Shown piece after piece: positions 57,776-64,000 of a stretch of DNA of 64,000 nt. The stretch comes from Micromonospora sp. CCTCC AA 2012012 (lineage in GTDB: Bacteria > Actinomycetota > Actinomycetes > Mycobacteriales > Micromonosporaceae). The notes below the pieces were generated by a model that was not told the DNA's origin, made no database searches, and worked only from the letters and a program-made list of their open reading frames with translations. A program made the translations under genes and the position numbers. The stretch is from positions 5,022,001 through 5,086,000 of the forward strand of contig NZ_CP159342.1 in the NCBI RefSeq assembly GCF_040499845.1, given 5' to 3'. Each line of letters starts with the position of its first letter. The first letter of the stretch is position 1.

Positions 57776-58876
57776 ATGCACGCACGCTTCGCCCCGGTCC
57801 GGGACTGCTTCCGCGACCTCTTCGCCGCCGGCCGGGAGACCGGTGCCGCGTTGACCGTCCGGTACGACGGTGAGCCGGTCGTCGACCTCGTCGGCGGCAC
57901 CCGCGCAGCCGTGGCACCCGGCGTGGTGGTCCCGGCGGAGGGGGCCGGCGATCCGTGGCGGCCGGAGACGCTGGTGACCGTCTTCTCGGTGGGCAAGCCG
58001 GTGGCGGCGCTCTGCCTGCTGGTGCTGGTCGATCGGGGCCGGCTCGACCTGGACGACCAGGTGTCGGCGTACTGGCCGGGGTTCCGCACCCCGGCGACGG
58101 TCCGGCAGGTGCTCGACCACACCGCCGGCCTGCCGGCGTTCCCGGTGCCCCGGCCGGCGGCGGCGCTCGCCGACTGGGACCTGCTCTGCGCCGACCTGGC
58201 CGCCGCCGAGCCCGAGTGGGTGCCGGGCTCCGTCGCGGGCGAGCACGCCTGGACGTACGGGCACCTGGTGGGCGAGCTGGTGCGCCGGGTGGACGGGCGG
58301 TCGGTGGGGCGCTTCCTGGCCGAGGAGATCGCCGGGCCGTGGCACCTCGACCTGGGCTTCGGTCTCGACGCGGTCGACCAACGGCGCTGCGCCGACCTGT
58401 CGTACGCCGATCCGGGCTGGCCGGTCCGGATGCGGGGTGAGCCGGGGTCGCTGCGGGCGCGGGTGCTGGGCAACCCGGCCGACGGCCTCGACCTGGCGGT
58501 GCTGAACGGCCCGGGCTGGCGGGGCGTCGAGGTGCCGGCGATCAACCTGCACGCCACGGCGACGGCACTGGCCCGGCTCTACGCCGGTCTGCTCGCCGGC
58601 GGCACCCTGGACGGGGTACGCCTGCTCGACCCCGACCTGGTCGCCGAGGCCACCCGGGTGCAGTACGACGGCCCGGACCTGGTGCTGGACCGGCGGGCGT
58701 ACTGGACGCTGGGCATGCAGTGGGAGCCGGACGGGAGCTGGGGCATGGGTGGGATCGGGGGCAGCAGCGCCTGGGCCGACCCGGAGCGCGGCTACACCTT
58801 CGCGTACGTGACGGCCCGGCTCGACGCGCACGACCGGGTGGACGAGCTGGTCGAGGCCCTGCACTCCTGCCTCTGA
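57776..58876 (+). CDS. Serine hydrolase, beta-lactamase class C / EstB-like
   Basis: A 366-residue hydrolase of the PBP4*/EstB family. The catalytic SxxK is in TVFSVGKPVA (about residue 71), the Tyr motif is WTYGHLVGELV (YxN replaced by YGH), and the later GGIGGSSAWADP stands in for KTG. No signal peptide is present, so it is likely a cytosolic esterase and not a true beta-lactamase. ATG 57776 is chosen over ATG 57749 because TACCGT (57764-57769) ends 6 bp upstream of it, pointing to a leaderless transcript. Confidence 0.88.
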   Translation: MHARFAPVRDCFRDLFAAGRETGAALTVRYDGEPVVDLVGGTRAAVAPGVVVPAEGAGDPWRPETLVTVFSVGKPVAALCLLVLVDRGRLDLDDQVSAYWPGFRTPATVRQVLDHTAGLPAFPVPRPAAALADWDLLCADLAAAEPEWVPGSVAGEHAWTYGHLVGELVRRVDGRSVGRFLAEEIAGPWHLDLGFGLDAVDQRRCADLSYADPGWPVRMRGEPGSLRARVLGNPADGLDLAVLNGPGWRGVEVPAINLHATATALARLYAGLLAGGTLDGVRLLDPDLVAEATRVQYDGPDLVLDRRAYWTLGMQWEPDGSWGMGGIGGSSAWADPERGYTFAYVTARLDAHDRVDELVEALHSCL

Positions 58877-58880
58877 CGGG

Positions 58881-60203
58881 TCAGCGCAGCCAGACCGGGT
58901 CGGCCCCGGGGACCTCCAGCGGGGGCGGGTAGTCCAGGGTGCGGCGTACCTCGGGGGGCAGCCGCCACGGCTGGTGGATCGCCTTCCCCTCGACCGACGC
59001 CAGCTCCGGCACCCAGCGCCGCACGTACGCGCCGACGGGGTCGTACCGTTCGGCCTGGCGGACCGGGTTGAAGCCGCGGTACGGCCGGCTGTCGTTGCCG
59101 GTGCCCGCCACCCACTGCCAGTTGCCGGAGTTGTTGGCCACGTCCCCGTCGAGCAGCCACCGGGAGAAGACCTTCACCCCGGGTCGCCAGTCCAGGCGGA
59201 GCGTCTTGGTCAGGTGGCCGGCGGTGATCAGCCGGGCCCGGTTGTGCATCCAGCCCTCGGCGCGCAGCTGCCGCATCCCGGCGTCCACGATCGGCATCCC
59301 GGTACGCCCCTCGGCCCAGGCGGTCAGCGCCTCGCCGTCCTCCCGCCACTCCTCCGTGGCGCCCCGCCGGTAGGCGACTCCTGAGATCTCCGGGAACGCG
59401 TCGGTCACCTGGTAGTAGAAGTCCCGCCAGCAGAGCTGCCGGACGAAAGGGCCGTCCCGGCCGCCGGCCCGGTTCGCCACCGACAGCGGCGACAGGCAGC
59501 CGAACCGCAGGTACGGGCTGAGCCGGGAGGTCTCGTCGCCGGCCATGTCGTCGTGGATGTCGTCGTACCGCTTGAGGGTCGGCAGCCAGCCGGTCAGTCG
59601 GCGCTGCGCGACCCGTTCGCCGCCCGGCGCGGCGTCGGGCGAGTCGCCCTTCGGCGGTGCGGGCAGCCGGCCGGGGTCGATGCCGTCGGGCAGCCGGACC
59701 CGCTCCGGGGCGGCCAGCTCCTCCCGGAGCGCCACCCCCTGCCAGGCCCGGAAGTAGGGGCTGAAGACCCGGTAGTGGTCGCCGCCGGTGGGTCGCAGGG
59801 CACCCGGGTCGACGATGGTGAGGCCGGGGAAGAGGCGCAGGAAGAGCCGGTGCCGCTCGCACTCGGCGCGCAGCCGTTCCTGCCGGCGGTGGGCGTGGCG
59901 GCTGACGTCGGCGGAGAGGCCGATCCCCTCGGCGTGCACCTCGCGGGCCAGCCGGATCGTCTCGGCCACCGGGTCGCCCCGGCGGATCACCAGGTCCCCG
60001 CCGCGCTCGCGCAGCGCCTCCCGCAGCTCGGCGAGGCTCTGGTGCAGGAACCGGGTCCGGTTCGGCGACAGCGCGGTCAGCGCCGGGTCGAGCACGAAGA
60101 GCGGGACCACCCGGTCGAAGGCCGCGCAGGCGGTGGCGAGCGCCGGATGGTCGTGTACCCGCAGGTCGCGGGTGAGGAGCACGACCGCGGTGCGGTCGCT
60201 CAC
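58881..60203 (-). CDS. phr: DNA photolyase / cryptochrome (class I type)
   Basis: A 440-residue photolyase. The N-terminal antenna domain begins VVLLTRDLRVHDHPAL; the FAD-binding C-terminal domain has RLSPYLRFGCLSPL, QLCWRDFYYQV, GMRQLRAEGWMHNRARL and SGNWQWVAGTGND, all conserved for CPD photolyases. It repairs UV-induced cyclobutane dimers using blue light. GTG 60203 overlaps the crtB stop by 4 bp, so it is co-expressed with phytoene synthase. This pairing is common in light-inducible carotenoid clusters of actinobacteria. Confidence 0.94.
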   Translation of the reverse strand: MSDRTAVVLLTRDLRVHDHPALATACAAFDRVVPLFVLDPALTALSPNRTRFLHQSLAELREALRERGGDLVIRRGDPVAETIRLAREVHAEGIGLSADVSRHAHRRQERLRAECERHRLFLRLFPGLTIVDPGALRPTGGDHYRVFSPYFRAWQGVALREELAAPERVRLPDGIDPGRLPAPPKGDSPDAAPGGERVAQRRLTGWLPTLKRYDDIHDDMAGDETSRLSPYLRFGCLSPLSVANRAGGRDGPFVRQLCWRDFYYQVTDAFPEISGVAYRRGATEEWREDGEALTAWAEGRTGMPIVDAGMRQLRAEGWMHNRARLITAGHLTKTLRLDWRPGVKVFSRWLLDGDVANNSGNWQWVAGTGNDSRPYRGFNPVRQAERYDPVGAYVRRWVPELASVEGKAIHQPWRLPPEVRRTLDYPPPLEVPGADPVWLR

Positions 60204-61126
60204 GAGGCCGGGAGGGAGGTCGGGGTCGGGCCCGGGACCACCACCGGCGTCCCGGCCGGGGTGAGCAGCGCCCGCGCGGCCACCGCCATCCGCCGCCGCT
60301 GGGGTACGAGGGCACGCCGCACGAAGACGTCGTGGTCCTGGGCGGCCACCTCGTCGAGGATTCCACCGTAGAGCGCGTACGCGGTGCGCATGCAGGCCTG
60401 GGAGGCGGGCGAGAGCAGGGTGATGCCCGGCGCGGCGGCGGCGTAGTGGGCCTGGGCGCGGGTCACCTCGTACTCGATCAGCTCGCGGATCCGGGGCGTG
60501 GTGCGCCCGGCGGCCTTCGCCGCGAGCAGGTCGTCGCGGGTGACGTCGAACTTGGCCAGGTCCTCGTCGGGCAGGTAGGTGCGGCCCCGGTCCAGGTCCT
60601 CGGCGACGTCCCGGATGAAGTTGGTGAGCTGGAAGGCGAAGCCGAGCTGCCGGGCCGGTTCCCGGGCGGCGGCCGGGTCGGTGCTGCCCAGGATCGGCAG
60701 CATCATGGTGCCGATGACGGCAGCCGAGCCCTCCATGTAGTCGAGCAGGTCGTCGTAGGTCGGGTACGACATGACCGTCAGGTCCATCGCCATGCTGCGC
60801 AGAAACGACGCAAAGTCGCCCCGGTCCAGGTCGAAGATGGCGATGGTGTGCAGCACGGCGGGGAGCAGCGGGTCGTCGACGGGTTCCCCGTGCAGGCCGG
60901 CGACGAAGCGGGCCGACCATTCCTCCAGCCGGGCCGCGCGCTCGGCCGGCGGCAGGTCCTCGGTGCGGTCCACGATCTCGTCGGCGTACCGGGTGAACCC
61001 GTACAGGGCGTGCACGTGCCGCCGTTTCCACGCGGGCAGCAGCCGAGTGGCGAGATAGTAGGTACGCCCGTGCCGTTTATGCAGCTCCTGGCAGCGGGCA
61101 TAGGCAGCGGTGAGATCCGTGTCCAC
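60200..61126 (-). CDS. crtB: Phytoene synthase CrtB
   Basis: A 308-residue squalene/phytoene synthase. The two aspartate-rich motifs are DEIVDRTED and NFIRDVAEDLDRGRTYLP, and YYLATRLLPAWKRRHVHALYGFTRYAD is the family's first conserved block. It condenses two geranylgeranyl diphosphates to phytoene. GTG 61126 is chosen because GAGGAGG lies 4-5 bp upstream. It is divergent from the GGPP synthase gene and cotranscribed with the photolyase. The frame continuing upstream through the crtE promoter is not coding. Confidence 0.95.
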   Translation of the reverse strand: MDTDLTAAYARCQELHKRHGRTYYLATRLLPAWKRRHVHALYGFTRYADEIVDRTEDLPPAERAARLEEWSARFVAGLHGEPVDDPLLPAVLHTIAIFDLDRGDFASFLRSMAMDLTVMSYPTYDDLLDYMEGSAAVIGTMMLPILGSTDPAAAREPARQLGFAFQLTNFIRDVAEDLDRGRTYLPDEDLAKFDVTRDDLLAAKAAGRTTPRIRELIEYEVTRAQAHYAAAAPGITLLSPASQACMRTAYALYGGILDEVAAQDHDVFVRRALVPQRRRMAVAARALLTPAGTPVVVPGPTPTSLPAS

Positions 61127-61143
61127 CGGCCCTCCTCGGGGAT

Positions 61144-61180
61144 TCGACGCAGCAATCGACGCAACTCGTAACCCTAGGGT
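61144..61180. promoter_or_regulatory. Bidirectional crt promoter with shared palindromic -10 and direct repeats
   Basis: ACCCTAGGGT (61171-61180) is a perfect 10-bp palindrome that reads TAGGGT on both strands, a -10 hexamer for crtE (plus, 12 bp before ATG 61193) and for crtB (minus). To its left, TCGACGCA is repeated at 61144-61151 and 61156-61163, 12 bp apart, just downstream of the crtB start site, possible sites for a regulator. Confidence 0.65.
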
Positions 61181-61192
61181 ACGCTCGCCGAC

Positions 61193-62347
61193 ATGGCCAA
61201 CGACGCAGTTGCGGGTAATGCGCTCCGCGTCGCGCCGGCACAGCCGGGAGCGACGGACGATCCGGTCCGCGGCGTGCTGGCCGCGTTCACCAAAGACCTG
61301 ATCAAGGGGGTCGACGAGACGCTCGCGGCGTTCCTCGCCGCAGAGGTCGACTCGCTCACCGAGATCGACGCAGCGATGGGCGGATTCGCCGCAACGGCCC
61401 GGGACTGTGTGCTGGCCGGGGGTAAGCGGGTCCGACCCACCTTCGCGTACTGGGGCTGGCGGGGGGTGGTCGGCGGGGACGAGCCGCTGCCCACGGTGCT
61501 GCCGGCGCTGGCCGCCCTGGAGCTGCTGCACACCTTCGCGCTCGTGCACGACGACGTCATGGACGCCTCGGACACCCGACGCGGCCAGCCGACCGCGCAC
61601 CGGGCCGCCGCCGCCCGGCACGTCGCCGCCGGTCATGCCGGCGACCCGGACCGGTTCGGCGAGGCGGTCGCCGTGCTGATCGGCGACCTCTGCATGGTCT
61701 GGGCCGACCGGCTGCTCAGCCACGCCACCGTGCCGCCGTCCCGGCTCCTCGACGTGCGGCGCTGCTATGACCAGATGCGCGTCGAAACCGTCGCCGGGCA
61801 GTACCTCGACGTCCTCGGCGAGAACGACGCGGCCAACTGGTCGGTGGACCGGGCGCTGCGGGTGGCCCGCTACAAGACCGCCAGCTACACCGTCCAGCGA
61901 CCGCTGCTCTTCGGCGCCTGCCTCGCCGGTGCCGACGCGCACGCGCCGCTGACCGCCGCGTACACCCGCTACGGCCTGGCCGTGGGTGAGGCGTTCCAGC
62001 TCTGCGACGACCTGCTCGGCGTCTACGGCGACCCGGCCACCACCGGCAAGCCGGCCGGTGACGACCTGCGTACCGGCAAGCCGACCGCGCTGCTGATGCT
62101 GGCCCGGCAGCTCGCCACCCCGGCCCAACGCCGCGCGCTGGAGCGGGCCGGCACGGTCACCGGGGCCCGCGAGGTGGCCCGGCTGGCCGACGTGGTCGCC
62201 GACACCGGCGCGGTCGCCCGGGTCGAACGGATGATCTCCGACCGGGTGACCGAGGCGCTGACCGCGCTCGACACCGCGTCGATCGACGAGACCGCGCGCA
62301 CCGCGCTGACGGGCCTCGCCACCGCCGCCACCAAACGGCGGGCATGA
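61193..62347 (+). CDS. crtE: Geranylgeranyl/polyprenyl diphosphate synthase
   Basis: A 384-residue trans-prenyltransferase. The first aspartate-rich motif is ALVHDDVMDASDTRRGQPT and the second is FQLCDDLLGVYGDP; GGKRVRPTF and KTASYTVQRPLLFG are also conserved. It makes GGPP for CrtB; chain length cannot be fixed from sequence, although the context favours C20. The first 30 residues are an extension common in actinobacterial IdsA-type enzymes. ATG 61193 follows the shared palindromic -10. Its stop overlaps the reading region of crtI, indicating coupled translation. Confidence 0.93.
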   Translation: MANDAVAGNALRVAPAQPGATDDPVRGVLAAFTKDLIKGVDETLAAFLAAEVDSLTEIDAAMGGFAATARDCVLAGGKRVRPTFAYWGWRGVVGGDEPLPTVLPALAALELLHTFALVHDDVMDASDTRRGQPTAHRAAAARHVAAGHAGDPDRFGEAVAVLIGDLCMVWADRLLSHATVPPSRLLDVRRCYDQMRVETVAGQYLDVLGENDAANWSVDRALRVARYKTASYTVQRPLLFGACLAGADAHAPLTAAYTRYGLAVGEAFQLCDDLLGVYGDPATTGKPAGDDLRTGKPTALLMLARQLATPAQRRALERAGTVTGAREVARLADVVADTGAVARVERMISDRVTEALTALDTASIDETARTALTGLATAATKRRA

Positions 62348-62376
62348 TGGGCAACTTTGTGAGGGAGGTGGTCGGA

Positions 62377-63858
62377 GTGCGGACCGTGAACGGACGTACC
62401 GACCAGGTGGTCGTCGTCGGTGCCGGCCTGGGCGGGTTGGCCTGTGCGCTGCACCTGGCCGGCAGTGGTCGGCAGGTGACCGTGCTGGAACGCGAGGCGG
62501 TGCCCGGCGGCCGGGCCGGTCGGCTCAGCGTCGACGGGTACGAGTTCGACACCGGACCGACCGTGCTGACCATGCCGGACCTGATCGCCGAGGCGCTCGG
62601 CGCGGTCGGTGAGGAGCTGCGCGACTGGCTCGACCTGACCCCGCTCGACCCCGCCTACCGGGCCTACTACCCGGACGGCTCGACGCTGGACGTCATCACC
62701 GACACCACCCGGATGGCGGCCGAGATCTCCCGCGTCTGCGGTCCCCGGGAGGCCGACGGCTACCTGCGCTTCGTCGACTACGCCCGCAAGCTCTGGCAGC
62801 TCGAGCGGACCGACTTCATCGAGCGCAACCTCGACGCCCCCACCGACCTGCTCACCGGCAACCTGGTGCAGCTCATGGCGAGCGGGGCGTTCCGGCGGCT
62901 CCAGACGAAGATCAACCAGTTCTTCTCCGACCCGCGTACCCAGCGGATCTTCTCCTTCCAGGCGATGTACGCGGGCCTCTCACCGCACGACGCGCTGGCC
63001 ATCTACGCGGTCATCGCGTACCTCGACTCGGTGGCCGGGGTGTCCTTCCCGCGCGGCGGCATCCACGCGGTCTCCCGGGGGATGGCCGGCGCGGCGGAGA
63101 AGCACGGCGTGCAGATCCGCTACGGCACCACCGTGAGCCGGGTGGAGACCGCCCACGGCCGGGCGACCGGCGTGGTCACCTCGGACGGCGAGTTCGTCCC
63201 GGCCGACGTGGTGGTGCTCAACCCGGACCTGCCGGTCGCCTACCGCGACCTGCTCCCGCCGACCCGGGCCCGCAAGCTCACCTACTCGCCCTCCTGCGTG
63301 GTGCTGCACGTCGGCTCGAAGCAGGGCTATGAGAAGATCGCCCACCACAACATCCACTTCGGACGGTCCTGGAAGGGCACGTTCGACGAGGTGATCCGGC
63401 GAGGGGAGCTGATGACCGACCCGTCGCTGCTGGTCACCAACCCGAGCCGCACCGACCCGGCGGTGGCCCCAGCCGGCCGGCACACCTACTACGTGCTCGC
63501 CCCGGTGCCCAACCTGCACCGGGCGCCGTTCGACTGGCGCGGCGACCTGAGCCGCCGCTACGCCGACCAGCTCATCGACACTCTCGAAGAGCGGGGCTAC
63601 GTCGGCTTCGGCGACGGCGTCGAGGTGCTCCGCACGGTCACCCCGGCCGAGTGGGAGGAGCAGGGCATGGCCGCGGGCACCCCGTTCGCGTCCGCGCACA
63701 GCCTCTTCCAGACCGGCCCGTTCCGGCCGTCGAACCTGCACCGCACCCTCTCCAACGTGGTCTTCGTCGGCTCCGGCACCCAGCCCGGCGTGGGCGTGCC
63801 GATGGTGCTCATCTCCGGCAAGCTGGCCGCCAACCGCATCACCGGGGCCGGACGATGA
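62377..63858 (+). CDS. crtI: Phytoene desaturase CrtI
   Basis: A 493-residue FAD enzyme. The dinucleotide fold is VVVGAGLGGLACALHLAGSG at the N-terminus, then GRAGRLSVDGYEFDTGPTV, and the C-terminal FAD clamp is FVGSGTQPGVGVPMVLISGK, all hallmarks of CrtI-type carotene desaturases. It introduces double bonds into phytoene to give neurosporene or lycopene. GTG 62377 has GGGAGG 8 bp upstream and gives the usual N-terminus; ATG 62344 (overlapping the crtE stop) and ATG 62347 would add 10-11 residues. Its stop overlaps the next start (ATGA). Confidence 0.94.
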   Translation: MRTVNGRTDQVVVVGAGLGGLACALHLAGSGRQVTVLEREAVPGGRAGRLSVDGYEFDTGPTVLTMPDLIAEALGAVGEELRDWLDLTPLDPAYRAYYPDGSTLDVITDTTRMAAEISRVCGPREADGYLRFVDYARKLWQLERTDFIERNLDAPTDLLTGNLVQLMASGAFRRLQTKINQFFSDPRTQRIFSFQAMYAGLSPHDALAIYAVIAYLDSVAGVSFPRGGIHAVSRGMAGAAEKHGVQIRYGTTVSRVETAHGRATGVVTSDGEFVPADVVVLNPDLPVAYRDLLPPTRARKLTYSPSCVVLHVGSKQGYEKIAHHNIHFGRSWKGTFDEVIRRGELMTDPSLLVTNPSRTDPAVAPAGRHTYYVLAPVPNLHRAPFDWRGDLSRRYADQLIDTLEERGYVGFGDGVEVLRTVTPAEWEEQGMAAGTPFASAHSLFQTGPFRPSNLHRTLSNVVFVGSGTQPGVGVPMVLISGKLAANRITGAGR

Positions 63859-64000
63859 CCACCTCCCGCGAGGAGCACCTGGTCGAGCTGGTCGACGACG
63901 GTGGGCGGCCGCAGGGTGCGACCACCGTGGCCGCCGCCCACCAGCCGCCGGGCCGGCTGCACCGGGCCTTCTCGGTGCTCCTGGTCGACCCGGACGGCCG
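63855..64000 (+). CDS. idi: Isopentenyl-diphosphate delta-isomerase, N-terminal part
   Basis: ATG 63855 overlaps the crtI stop and the frame runs off the right edge after about 48 residues. The start EEHLVELVDDGGRPQGATTV and the following HRAFSVLLVDPDG match the opening of type 1 IDI (Nudix-fold), where HRAFS precedes the metal-binding His. It interconverts IPP and DMAPP, feeding the GGPP synthase. Finding it at the end of the crtE-crtI operon fits an isoprenoid supply role. Confidence 0.88.
   Translation, partial: MTTSREEHLVELVDDGGRPQGATTVAAAHQPPGRLHRAFSVLLVDPDG

Noticed and set aside
61127..62128. Minus-strand extension of crtB to 642 codons
   Set aside because: The extension is antisense to GGPP synthase; the CrtB family start lies at 61126 with a good ribosome site.

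Overview
The window is high-GC DNA (low 70s % G+C by eye) with dense genes, many GTG/TTG starts, 1-4 bp translational overlaps and typical actinobacterial families. The mix of a stressosome operon, a Tad-type pilus operon lacking canonical CpaE, a DUF574 methyltransferase, MscL, Eis-like acetyltransferase and a crt cluster points to Micromonosporaceae, most probably Micromonospora. This assignment is inference from gene content, since no 16S gene is present. No IS element, prophage, integrase or CRISPR array is seen.

Layout. 1-3.3 kb: a truncated multi-HAMP sensor and a divergent HATPase-GAF-PP2C phosphatase. 3.4-9.7 kb: an FAD-linked oxidase under a LexA (SOS) box, a divergent S9 peptidase, and a deacetylase-glycosyltransferase fusion. 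9.9-16.0 kb: a tightly coupled six-gene stressosome operon (RsbR-RsbS-RsbT, an RsbX-like phosphatase, a histidine kinase, a response-regulator phosphatase) with a divergent STAS antagonist; together with the 1-3 kb genes this is a partner-switching signalling block. 16-25 kb: locally regulated transporters (MFS/GntR, BenE/XRE-cupin), MscL, a second LexA box before a small orphan gene, a LuxR regulator/PP2C divergent pair, an Eis-like GNAT and a ZIP permease. 25-32 kb: lipoprotein, epimerase and a two-component operon. 32.1-35.3 kb: tRNA-Lys followed by poorly conserved small genes (a secreted protein, a HELGHH protein, a SMI1/KNR4 immunity-like protein, a methyltransferase), which looks accessory.

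35.4-39 kb: WYL regulator/VOC pair, methyltransferase, PAP2 phosphatase. 39.4-49.9 kb: a prepilin peptidase and a thirteen-gene Tad/Flp pilus locus with a long untranslated leader. 50-54.4 kb: a Rieske membrane protein and a compact cassette encoding a four-cysteine secreted peptide, an attenuator-like hairpin, an ABC ATPase and two membrane proteins. 54.4-55.2 kb: bluB under a cobalamin riboswitch. 55.4-58.9 kb: crotonase, flavoprotein disulfide reductase and serine hydrolase. 58.9-64 kb: a light-protection cluster (photolyase-crtB diverging from crtE-crtI-idi) sharing one palindromic bidirectional -10 region.

Across the window two things recur. First, about a dozen genes have a TANNNT -10 hexamer ending 6-7 bp before the start codon, so their mRNAs are probably leaderless. 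Second, three intergenic hairpins (26.2, 39.1 and 55.3 kb) appear to be members of one repeat family: the loop core is shared while arm sequences differ in a base-pair-preserving way, and each sits beside low-complexity repeats. These and the peptide/ABC cassette are the strongest candidates for undescribed biology.
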